A stretch of 64,000 nt of DNA from contig JACKAQ010000001.1 of NCBI GenBank assembly GCA_020634975.1, positions 682,001 through 746,000 of the forward strand, read 5' to 3'. This document shows positions 27,119 to 34,447 of this stretch, piece after piece (within the stretch, counting starts at the first letter, position 1; every line of letters starts with the position of its first letter). The notes beneath the pieces are model-generated. The model did not search any database. It was not told the DNA's origin and saw nothing but the letters and a program-made list of their open reading frames with translations. The position numbers were made by a program, and so were the translations under genes. The stretch is from JACKAQ01 sp020634975 [NCBI: Calditrichia bacterium]. Its GTDB lineage: Bacteria; Calditrichota; Calditrichia; RBG-13-44-9.

Positions 27119-27796
27119 ATGCCAAAACTCACCTATCTCAGTCATTCCGCATTTCTCATTCAGGGTCAACAGGGCACGGTTGTCATCGATCCATTTTTAA
27201 GTGGCAATCCGCTGGCAAAACTAAAGCCGTCCGATATTAAAACAGACTATGTTTTACTCACCCACGGACACGGCGATCATGTTGGCGATACCATCGAAAT
27301 TGCCAAAAACAACGAAGCAACTGTGGTTGCACCGTTTGAATTGGCAAACTGGTGCAGCACCAAAGGCGCCAAAGTTCACCACATGCACATTGGTGGTGCC
27401 CACCATTTCCCGTTCGGCAGATTGAAATATACTATCGCCCATCATGGATCTTCCACACCCGATGGCACTTACATGGGACAGCCGGGCGGCTTACTCATTA
27501 CAATGGATGGCAAAACCCTTTATCACGCGGGTGATACCGCGCTTTTTCTGGATATGAAGCTGATCGGCGAATTGAACAAACTGGATCTCGCAATTTTGCC
27601 AATCGGCGATAATTTTACAATGGGCATCGACGACGCTGTTATAGCTGCCGGCTTTTTACGGGCAAAAATGTATGTACCAATGCATTTCAACACTTTTGAA
27701 GTGATTGAGGTAAACCCGCAAAAATTTATCCAAAAGCTGGAAAAACAGGGACACAAGGGCTATGTCATGGAAATTGGTGAGACTATCGAATATTAA
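27119..27796 (+). CDS. UPF0173-type metal-dependent hydrolase (metallo-beta-lactamase fold)
   Basis: A 225-residue cytoplasmic protein of the UPF0173 family. The metal motif THGHGDHVGD is seen near residue 50, with further ligands in IAHHGSST, HAGDTA and the late VPMHFNTF. The length fits the family. The family is predicted to hydrolyse phosphoester or lactone-type substrates, but none is established. ATG 27119 follows AGGAGG by 5 nt; upstream in-frame starts lack this. It stands between two terminators (27004 and 27811) and is probably a single-gene unit. Confidence 0.92.
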   Translation: MPKLTYLSHSAFLIQGQQGTVVIDPFLSGNPLAKLKPSDIKTDYVLLTHGHGDHVGDTIEIAKNNEATVVAPFELANWCSTKGAKVHHMHIGGAHHFPFGRLKYTIAHHGSSTPDGTYMGQPGGLLITMDGKTLYHAGDTALFLDMKLIGELNKLDLAILPIGDNFTMGIDDAVIAAGFLRAKMYVPMHFNTFEVIEVNPQKFIQKLEKQGHKGYVMEIGETIEY

Positions 27797-27810
27797 TTTC
27801 GAAAATTTTG

Positions 27811-27842
27811 GTGCGTCAGGGTAATTTTCGGGCGCACTTTTT
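27811..27842 (+). terminator. Rho-independent terminator after the UPF0173 gene
   Basis: GTGCGTC pairs with GGCGCAC (27811-27837), followed by five T. Confidence 0.6.
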
Positions 27843-27873
27843 CTTAACTATTGATTTTATTGGAGATATGAAA

Positions 27874-28665
27874 ATGTCTAACCATGTTTTATCAGAATTA
27901 CAAAACGGCGTGTTGAAACTTACGCTCAATCGCCCAGAGAAAAAAAATGCACTGAGCAACGCGATGTACGAATCGCTTTGCGAGAACCTTGTTCATGCAC
28001 AAAGCAACGACGATGTCCGGGTAATTTTGCTGTCCACAAACAGCCAGGATTTTACCAGCGGCAACGATCTGAAAGATTTTGCCGCAGTAAACGACGGCAC
28101 GCGCGGATTGGACGATCTGCCGGTGGTGCGTTTGCTGCGATTGGTAGTGGGCTTGGACAAACCACTAGTTTCGGCAGTTAGAGGATTGGCGGTTGGCATC
28201 GGCACAACGGTGTTGTTGCACAGCGATCTGGTTTTTGCAGGAAAATCGGCGACCTTCCAGATGCCGTTTGTGCCGCTCGGCCTCGTGCCGGAATTTGCCA
28301 GTTCCTATTTGCTGCCGCTCATTTCCGGAAAAGCTCGCGCCAACCTTGCGCTGATGCTCGGTGAACCGTTTGATGTCCATTTTGCATACGAAATGGGATT
28401 GATCAGCCGGATTGTTGATAACGAAGCAGTGGAAGAAACCGCGCTCAGCTATTGCCGCAAACTTGTAGCGCTACCGCCAATTTCCGTAAAAGCAACCAAA
28501 TGGCTGATTACACCGGAGGAAGAGCGGAAACGGTTGCACGATGTTATCACCCGGGAATCCATTATTTTTGCGGAGCAGTTGCAATCCGATGAACATCGCG
28601 AAGCATTGAGTGCATTTTTCGAAAAGCGCCGCCCGGATTTTTCCAAATTTGCGGGTAAAATTTAA
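27874..28665 (+). CDS. Enoyl-CoA hydratase/isomerase-family protein
   Basis: A 263-residue crotonase-fold enzyme. The CoA-binding start LTLNRPEKKNALSNAMYESL is canonical, and the oxyanion-hole segments are FTSGNDLKDF (about 65-75) and AVRGLAVGIGTTVLLHSDLVFA (about 102-123). At the usual catalytic positions I read PLGLVPEFASS, where the first hydratase Glu is replaced, so an isomerase (delta3-delta2 enoyl-CoA) or a related acyl-CoA reaction is more likely than classic hydration. ATG 27874 has GGAG 8 nt upstream; the nearer ATG 27868 is too close to it. It is probably monocistronic and acts in fatty-acid or aromatic acyl-CoA turnover. Confidence 0.88.
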   Translation: MSNHVLSELQNGVLKLTLNRPEKKNALSNAMYESLCENLVHAQSNDDVRVILLSTNSQDFTSGNDLKDFAAVNDGTRGLDDLPVVRLLRLVVGLDKPLVSAVRGLAVGIGTTVLLHSDLVFAGKSATFQMPFVPLGLVPEFASSYLLPLISGKARANLALMLGEPFDVHFAYEMGLISRIVDNEAVEETALSYCRKLVALPPISVKATKWLITPEEERKRLHDVITRESIIFAEQLQSDEHREALSAFFEKRRPDFSKFAGKI

Positions 28666-28677
28666 AAAGGAAAAATG

Positions 28678-28821
28678 TTACGCATCATCGTGAATGAGCC
28701 GGAACAATCCGACACCGCAGGCTGCAACCAACAGCAAATTACCAAGTGCACCCGAAAAAACACCGATGACAGTGACAATCAACCAAAGCAACAGAAGGCA
28801 CCAAAATAGCATCCATAACAT
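28678..28821 (-). CDS. Small membrane protein, lmo0937/DUF5670-like
   Basis: A 47-residue peptide beginning MLWMLFWCLLLLWLIVTVIG, with two hydrophobic helices separated by a Gly-rich turn and a short charged end (RLIHDDA). Size, MLW start and helix-turn-helix layout match the lmo0937-type small membrane proteins found in many bacteria, often linked to stress. Function is unknown. A longer start at 28878 would add a Cys-rich, unlikely N-terminus. The ribosome site is weak. It faces the enoyl-CoA hydratase gene tail to tail. Confidence 0.55.
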   Translation of the reverse strand: MLWMLFWCLLLLWLIVTVIGVFSGALGNLLLVAACGVGLFRLIHDDA

Positions 28822-28914
28822 ATAGCAATTCCAGCTATTTATCCATAGATTACAACATCCTGCCCCGAAGAAATCCAACCTTTCGGAAATAAAAAATGTT
28901 GCCGGTCACAAAAA

Positions 28915-28952
28915 AGAGACGACAGTTAAACACAACTGCCGTCTCTTTATCT
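28915..28952 (-). terminator. Rho-independent terminator (mainly for the minus-strand LysM gene)
   Basis: AGAGACGACAGTT (28915-28927) pairs with AACTGCCGTCTCT (28934-28946) with one mismatch. On the minus strand it is followed by six T, so it should stop transcription from the LysM gene. Confidence 0.8.
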
Positions 28953-29018
28953 GAGCGCTTCGCAGGGTAATTTTTCTCAATTATTTGTAAAAGTGTGTCG
29001 TGATTTTAACGCAAAATT

Positions 29019-29726
29019 TTAATTCTCATCGAGCACTGCAACTTCGCGGCGTTGCGGCGTAACCGGTCTGCGGTATGTGCCGTTACCGTTGGTAGTTGCA
29101 GTTGCTTCTGTGCGTCGTCTTGCGGTTTCGGGATCAGCAGTTTTAGGATTTTTCGGCTTTACCAAAACCACTTTTGGACGATGGCTGCGCATCCACCAAA
29201 AACCGATAACACCACATGCAATTAAAAACACTGCCAGCCACAGCACCCAATTGCTGCTGCTTTCGGCTGTTTTTGTTCTGGCGGTTGGCAGCGTAGGTTG
29301 CACAGTTTGCACCGGCTCCGAGAATTCTTCCGCAATCGGTTGGGTTTCCTCAGGTTCGGTGACTGCATCCGGTTGTTGACGCGGTGAATTATTTTCCAAC
29401 GCCAGCTCCTGCTGGATCACCAAATCTTTCACGGTGCTGAGGGTTTTCGCCTGGTTTAGCGCAACAATGGTTTCCCGGTCGGGAACGAGAATTTCTTCGC
29501 CAACCCAGATCAAGTTTGGATCCGGCGCCATATTCACCAACGCCAGTTCGCGCCAATATTCAACATTGCCGTAATATTGGATGGCAATTTCGCTCAGCGA
29601 TTCGCCTTTTTGGATCACATGTGTCCGCGGTTTTCCCAAATAAACATCCGCCAGCAATTTTAATTCGCTGGAAAAAATTGCCAACATCACCCCGGTTGCC
29701 AACACTATCATGAAAATCTTACGCAT
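29019..29726 (-). CDS. LysM-domain membrane protein
   Basis: A 235-residue protein. An N-terminal hydrophobic segment (about 3-22, signal or anchor) is followed by one LysM domain (about 35-85, HVIQKGESLSEIAIQYYGN to GEEILVPD), a Pro/Glu/Gln-rich linker, a second membrane helix (about 160-180, WVLWLAVFLIACGVIGFWW) and a basic Arg/Thr/Pro-rich tail. LysM binds peptidoglycan, so the protein probably links the cell wall to the inner membrane, with the tail in the cytoplasm. It resembles FimV-like or Xkd-type LysM proteins only in general layout. A terminator follows 70 bp downstream. It shares orientation with the upstream sigma-54 regulator gene but is 297 bp away. Confidence 0.82.
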   Translation of the reverse strand: MRKIFMIVLATGVMLAIFSSELKLLADVYLGKPRTHVIQKGESLSEIAIQYYGNVEYWRELALVNMAPDPNLIWVGEEILVPDRETIVALNQAKTLSTVKDLVIQQELALENNSPRQQPDAVTEPEETQPIAEEFSEPVQTVQPTLPTARTKTAESSSNWVLWLAVFLIACGVIGFWWMRSHRPKVVLVKPKNPKTADPETARRRTEATATTNGNGTYRRPVTPQRREVAVLDEN

Positions 29727-29898
29727 GCCATTCTCCTGTGAGTTGATTGAACATTCTCGCCAATCTTGAATTTGAGGAATAATTATTCAATCACCGTGCC
29801 AAAACATTTTAATATTTCGTAAACATCAATAAAATAATATACTTGGCAATGTTTTCAATCTCTGCGGGATTGTGTTACACAACACACCGGATTATCGA

Positions 29899-29915
29899 TG
29901 TTATCGCCGATAACA
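29899..29915. promoter_or_regulatory. 17-bp inverted repeat in the gap upstream of the LysM gene
   Basis: TGTTATCG, one base, CGATAACA: 8-bp perfect arms about 175 bp before the LysM start. A candidate operator. The gap 29727-30023 holds nothing else I can recognise. Confidence 0.4.
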
Positions 29916-30023
29916 ACCTGTTTTTATTTGATTTGGAGAGAACGATATCGACAGGTGTAACGAAATACACAACCGGGAAGTCTGTATAATTTTGTAACAG
30001 AATTGCAGAAAAAACCGAAAAGA

Positions 30024-31457
30024 TTATTCATCTTTCGGCTTTTTGATGCCCAGTCGTTTCATAATTTTGATGAGGTTGGAATGATTGGCAATTCCCAGCG
30101 CTTTTGCGGTGTTGGTGATGTGCCATTCATTTTCTTCGAGATGCTGTTGCACAATCTGCCGTTCGGCGTCCTGTTTTAATTCCTGAAAACTTTTGCCACT
30201 TTCCGGATCGAGATCGATAGATAGCGCGCCGGACAATTTTTCATTCGCCTGCCCGGTTTCCGGCGATTCCGAAAAGACATCTGCAGCGAGGATTTCTTTG
30301 GGAATGTGCCGGGGCAACAATTGCTCGCCATCGCATTGAACGATCATCCGCTCCACCACATTTTCCAGCTCGCGAACATTATTTTTGCGCCAGTGATATT
30401 GTTGCAACGCCGCGATGGTCGAGGGGTGAACTGCCGGAACCGGCATTTCGAACCGTTGGCAAATTTGCTGAACAAAGTGCACGGTCAACGGCTGAATATC
30501 TTCCAACCGTTCCCGCAGCGGCGGCACCCGAACGATATGCGTGCAAATCCGGTAAAACAAATCCTGCCGGAATCGCGATTCTTCGATTTCCGATTCGAGA
30601 TCGCGGTGGGTTGCCGCAATCACCCGAACGTTAATTTTGATAACTTTGTGTTCCCCGCCCAACCGGGTAATTTCATTTTCCTGCAATACGCGCAGCAACT
30701 TTGCCTGCACTGCCAGCGGCATATCGCCGATTTCGTCGAGCATCAGCGTGCCGCCATCCGCCAGCTCAAATTTGCCTTTGGATGTGCGCATCGCCCCGGA
30801 AAACGCGCCTTTTTCGAAACCGAACAGCTCGCTTTCAACCAGGTTTTCGGGAATCGCCGCACAGTTGACTGCGATAAACGGCTGCACCGAACGCGGGCTC
30901 ATCCGGTGAATTTCCCGGGCGATCAGCTCTTTTCCGGTGCCGCTTTCGCCGGTGATGAGCACATTGCTGGGCACCCGGGCGACCCGGGCAATCAGCCGGC
31001 GCATTTCCTGAATGACCGGGCTTTCGCCGATAAAACCGGATTCCCGATCATTGTTTTTAACCATCTCACGATCCTGATCGAGCAATTGCCGGTGTTCCAG
31101 CGTAATGCGGATCTGGTGAATCAATTGCTCCGTGCTGATCTCATCTTTCGCAAAAAAATTGTAGGCACCCAACCGCGTTGCCCGAACGCAGGTTTGGAAA
31201 TTCCCTTTTCCGGTGTAAACGAGAACGGGAATGTTGTCCAATCCTTCTTTTTTCATCGCTTCGAGGGTTTGCAAACCATCCATTACCGGCATTTCCAGAT
31301 CCAGAATTACCAGATTCACCGGGTTTTTGTGGAGCATTTCCAGCCCTTCCTGCCCGTTGGCAGCGGTCAACACTTCGAATCCGGTTTTGCGCTGGATGTC
31401 GTACGCAAACTGTTCGCGGATGGTTTTCATATCATCAATTATCAGAATTCTGCTCAT
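30024..31457 (-). CDS. Sigma-54-dependent response regulator (NtrC type)
   Basis: A 477-residue regulator: REC domain (1-120, acceptor Asp53 in LVILDLEMPVMDG), AAA+ domain (about 140-370) and a Fis-type helix-turn-helix at the end (HITNTAKALGIANHSNLIKIMKRLGI). Walker A is GESGTGKE (170-177) and Walker B is GGTLMLDEIGD (235-245). The loop that contacts sigma-54 reads GAFSGA (217-222) instead of GAFTGA. The start ATG 31457 is preferred to a longer frame from 31649, because it begins exactly at the REC domain and GGGAG lies 6 nt upstream. No kinase gene is adjacent, so its partner is encoded elsewhere. Its targets are unknown. Confidence 0.93.
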   Translation of the reverse strand: MSRILIIDDMKTIREQFAYDIQRKTGFEVLTAANGQEGLEMLHKNPVNLVILDLEMPVMDGLQTLEAMKKEGLDNIPVLVYTGKGNFQTCVRATRLGAYNFFAKDEISTEQLIHQIRITLEHRQLLDQDREMVKNNDRESGFIGESPVIQEMRRLIARVARVPSNVLITGESGTGKELIAREIHRMSPRSVQPFIAVNCAAIPENLVESELFGFEKGAFSGAMRTSKGKFELADGGTLMLDEIGDMPLAVQAKLLRVLQENEITRLGGEHKVIKINVRVIAATHRDLESEIEESRFRQDLFYRICTHIVRVPPLRERLEDIQPLTVHFVQQICQRFEMPVPAVHPSTIAALQQYHWRKNNVRELENVVERMIVQCDGEQLLPRHIPKEILAADVFSESPETGQANEKLSGALSIDLDPESGKSFQELKQDAERQIVQQHLEENEWHITNTAKALGIANHSNLIKIMKRLGIKKPKDE

Positions 31458-31805
31458 TATTCTCCCGCTGCAACGTCTTGGAATTGCCCCCGATTTGGGC
31501 AATCGATGCGCAATTTTAGGTTGTGATAGTCGGTCCATTTTACGGTTAACGGCTGAAGATGTCAACCGAAATTTCTTTGGCAAAAGCAACTGATGCACAC
31601 GAATTCCGGGAACATTTTCATGCATTCCGTCATCATAATAACGATGCAATATTGTAACAATCGCGTATCCAGAATGTGATAAATTACAATTTAATATTCA
31701 CTTAGCGATCGATTTATTATTGAACAACAAGGTTTCGGACAAAAAACAGCTTGACATTCTCAACCGCGGGCGTTTTCTTCTATTAGCAACAAAGAGGTGA
31801 ACCAG
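31458..31805. other. Divergent promoter region (348 bp)
   Basis: AT-rich DNA between the sigma-54 regulator (minus) and the HNH gene (plus). A TTGACA box at 31751-31756 lies about 50 bp before the HNH start, without a good -10 at 17 bp. Nothing else is recognisable. Confidence 0.5.
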
Positions 31806-32312
31806 ATGCTTAACCGTAGTGTTTTGTTATTAAATCAGAATTATGAACCTATGAGCGTCTGTGGATTAAAGAAGGCCATCATTTTAATTTATCTCGGCAA
31901 AGCTGAAGTTATCGAACGCGAAGCCGTTGTGCTGCATTCGGTCAACTCGACAATGCCAGTGCCGAATGTCATCCGTTTGTTTCGGTTTGCCCGGGCACCG
32001 AAACGCAAAATTTTGCTCAACCGCAAAAACCTGCTCATTCGCGATAAACACTGTTGCCAATATTGTGGTCGCAGAACGTTGCAAATGACTATCGACCACA
32101 TCATTCCCAAACAATTTGGCGGAAAAGATACCTGGGAAAATCTGGTGATCGCCTGCATGCCGTGCAACAATCGCAAAGGCAACCGCACCCCGGAACAGGC
32201 GGAAATGCGCCTGCGAACCAAGCCCAAACGCCCGAACCCATTCTTTTTTCTGCAACATATGGTTGGTGCCCGCCATGAATCGTGGAAGCCTTACCTGTTC
32301 ATGGAAAATTGA
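31806..32312 (+). CDS. HNH endonuclease-family protein
   Basis: A 168-residue protein. The N-terminal part (LNRSVLLLNQNYEPMSVCGLKKAIILIYLGKAEVIE) and the zinc-binding HNH part (RDKHCCQYCGRRTLQMTIDHIIPKQFGGKDTWENLVIACMPCNNRKGNRTP, about 78-130) match a widespread chromosomal HNH family with two CxxC pairs. Its biological role is not settled; it is often not tied to mobile DNA. The C-terminal ARHESWKPYLFM is typical of the family. ATG 31806 has AAGAGG about 7 nt upstream. A strong terminator follows, so it is a single-gene unit upstream of trpS. Confidence 0.88.
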   Translation: MLNRSVLLLNQNYEPMSVCGLKKAIILIYLGKAEVIEREAVVLHSVNSTMPVPNVIRLFRFARAPKRKILLNRKNLLIRDKHCCQYCGRRTLQMTIDHIIPKQFGGKDTWENLVIACMPCNNRKGNRTPEQAEMRLRTKPKRPNPFFFLQHMVGARHESWKPYLFMEN

Positions 32313-32340
32313 GTCCGGACAACATCAGAGTATCATTTTG

Positions 32341-32378
32341 AGCTGCAGCTTGTCAACCGGCGACCTGCAGCTTTTTTT
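32341..32378 (+). terminator. Rho-independent terminator of the HNH gene
   Basis: AGCTGCAG (32341-32348) pairs with CTGCAGCT (32365-32372), with extra pairing inside, followed by a run of T to 32378. Confidence 0.8.
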
Positions 32379-32487
32379 GTTGGCGCGATATGAGATTTGA
32401 CTTGAAAATGTGGCGATTCTATTGCATCTTATTCCCCGAAAATACAACACGAATAGATGAACGGCAGCACGTTAGCAGAGGAAACCC

Positions 32488-33480
32488 ATGTTAGATATTA
32501 AAAACAAACGGATTTTAAGCGGTATTCAACCTTCGGGGATTTTGCACATCGGCAATTATTTTGGGGCAATTCGCCAGCATATCGCGTTGCAGGCGAACAA
32601 CGATTGTTATTATTTTGTCGCCAATTATCACGCGATGACCACCATACGCGATCACAAAATTCTCGAAGAAAACAGCTTGATGGTCGCGATCGATTATCTG
32701 GCGCTCGGCTTTGATCCCGATAAAGCGGTGCTGTTCATGCAATCCGATGTCCGCGAAGTTACCGAACTCGCGTGGATGCTCTCCACCGTTACGCCGATGG
32801 GCCTGCTGGAACGCGCCCATTCGTTCAAAGATAAAATCGCCAAAGGCATTGCGCCGAACCACGGGCTGTTTGCCTATCCCGTGCTGATGGCGGCGGATAT
32901 CCTCATCTACGATTCCGATTATGTGCCGGTCGGCAAAGACCAAAAGCAGCATCTCGAAATGACCCGCGATATGGCCGAAAAATTCAACCTCGCTTACGGC
33001 GAAGGGTCGTTGAAATTGCCGGAGGATCTGATTATCCCCGATGTGGCGGTTGTCCCCGGTTTGGACGGACAGAAAATGAGCAAAAGTTACGATAACATCA
33101 TCGAAATTTTCGCGTCCAAAAAGCAGATGAAAAAGAAGATCATGAGTATTCTTACCGATTCCACGCCGTTGGAAGATCCTAAAAATCCGGACGATTCCAT
33201 CATTATCGATCTGTATAAATTGGTTGCCACAACAGATGAAGTGGCCGATATGCGCCAGAAATTTTTAGCCGGCGGATACGGCTACGGTCACGCCAAAAAA
33301 GAACTGCTGGAAAAAATGTGGGCATACTTCGAACCGTATCACGAGCGGCGTGAGGAGTTGCTCAACAACCGCGATTACGTTGCCGAAGTGCTCCGCAACG
33401 GCGCACTGAAAGCCCGCGAAGCTGCCAATATTGTGATGGACCGGGTGCGGAAAGCCGGAGGATTGCTGCGTTTTGTATAA
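32488..33480 (+). CDS. trpS: Tryptophanyl-tRNA synthetase
   Basis: A 330-residue class I aminoacyl-tRNA synthetase that charges tRNA-Trp. The adenylate motifs are PSGILHIGNYFGA (15-27, the HIGH equivalent) and KMSKS (196-200). TrpRS-specific segments such as MLSTVTPMGLLERAHSFKDK, YPVLMAADILIY and VGKDQKQHLE are present, and the length is normal. A plausible promoter TTGACT with TATTGC 17 bp later lies at 32397-32425. The stop overlaps the start of scpA by 8 nt, so the two are an operon with coupled translation. Confidence 0.97.
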   Translation: MLDIKNKRILSGIQPSGILHIGNYFGAIRQHIALQANNDCYYFVANYHAMTTIRDHKILEENSLMVAIDYLALGFDPDKAVLFMQSDVREVTELAWMLSTVTPMGLLERAHSFKDKIAKGIAPNHGLFAYPVLMAADILIYDSDYVPVGKDQKQHLEMTRDMAEKFNLAYGEGSLKLPEDLIIPDVAVVPGLDGQKMSKSYDNIIEIFASKKQMKKKIMSILTDSTPLEDPKNPDDSIIIDLYKLVATTDEVADMRQKFLAGGYGYGHAKKELLEKMWAYFEPYHERREELLNNRDYVAEVLRNGALKAREAANIVMDRVRKAGGLLRFV

Positions 33481-34297
33481 AATAAAATTACCGGTTTTCG
33501 AGGGACCGTTCGACCTGTTGCTGTTCCTCATTCGCAAAAACGAAATTGATATTTACGATATTCCCATCGCGCAAATTACCAAAGAATATCTGGAATACAT
33601 CGAGCTGATGAAAATGCTCGATCTCGAAATCGCCGGTGAATTTATCGAAATGGTGGCGACGCTGATTCTCATTAAAACGCGCATGCTGCTGCCGCAACAA
33701 GCCACCGAAGGCGAAGAAGACCCTGAAGATCCGCGCCTGAAGCTCACCCTTCAACTGCTTGAATACAAACGATTTAAAGAAAAAGCCGAAGAGCTGTACG
33801 ACATCGAGTCGGAACGCCGCCAGTTCTTTTCGCGGGCGTCCACTGTTCAGCGACAACTCAAAAAGTTCACGCCGCCGGACGAAGAATTTGTGGTAGACGC
33901 AACCCTGTTCGATCTGCTGACCGCGTTCAAAAAAGCGCTGGACAATATGCCCAAAATAACGGTTCACCGCGTCAATCCGGTGAAAATTTCCATCGAAGAC
34001 CAGGTGCGGTTTATCTTTGACAGCTTTGCCGGGGGCACATATGTTCATTTTGGGGAAATTACCAAAGCGTTGCCGACAAAAATTCACGTCATCGTTACGT
34101 TTATGTCCATTCTCGATTTGATGCGCCTGCAAATGATCACCTGCAAACAGGACGACGCATACGGCGACATCCGGCTGGTTGCGCTGACCGACTTGAGCAT
34201 GTCCCATTTTCAATCGCTGCGCGAAGAACAGCAGTTGCACCTCAGCGACGAGCCGGAAACACCACCGGAAAACGAGCAACCGGCACTGGATTCCTGA
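33473..34297 (+). CDS. scpA: Segregation and condensation protein A
   Basis: A 274-residue ScpA/kleisin homologue. It starts with the conserved FEGPFDLLLFLIRKNEIDIYDIPIAQITKEYLEYI and keeps LEIAGEFIEMVATLILIKTRMLLP, which contacts SMC; the C-terminal winged-helix part is about 175-245. ScpA joins SMC heads in chromosome condensation and segregation. The start is TTG 33473, inside the end of trpS, with GGAGG 11 nt upstream. The trpS-scpA order is found in several bacteria. No scpB follows; it must lie elsewhere. Confidence 0.94.
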   Translation: MYKIKLPVFEGPFDLLLFLIRKNEIDIYDIPIAQITKEYLEYIELMKMLDLEIAGEFIEMVATLILIKTRMLLPQQATEGEEDPEDPRLKLTLQLLEYKRFKEKAEELYDIESERRQFFSRASTVQRQLKKFTPPDEEFVVDATLFDLLTAFKKALDNMPKITVHRVNPVKISIEDQVRFIFDSFAGGTYVHFGEITKALPTKIHVIVTFMSILDLMRLQMITCKQDDAYGDIRLVALTDLSMSHFQSLREEQQLHLSDEPETPPENEQPALDS

Positions 34298-34319
34298 CCG
34301 GAACGGAAACTTGCCCATT

Positions 34320-34336
34320 GACAGGCTCAGGGTTCA
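34320..34336 (+). repeat. Partial copy of the 30-bp dispersed repeat
   Basis: GACAGGCTCAGGGTTCAG just after scpA matches the core of the repeat at 14856 and 17941 with one change. Confidence 0.5.
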
Positions 34337-34447
34337 GCGTAACGCATCCTTTGGCGGTCATATTTTTGGAACGGTCGCGACTGTTCCTTACCGGATCCTG
34401 TTATTCGCAACTCAACCGATAACCCAAAAACTGCAACGGAACAACCC

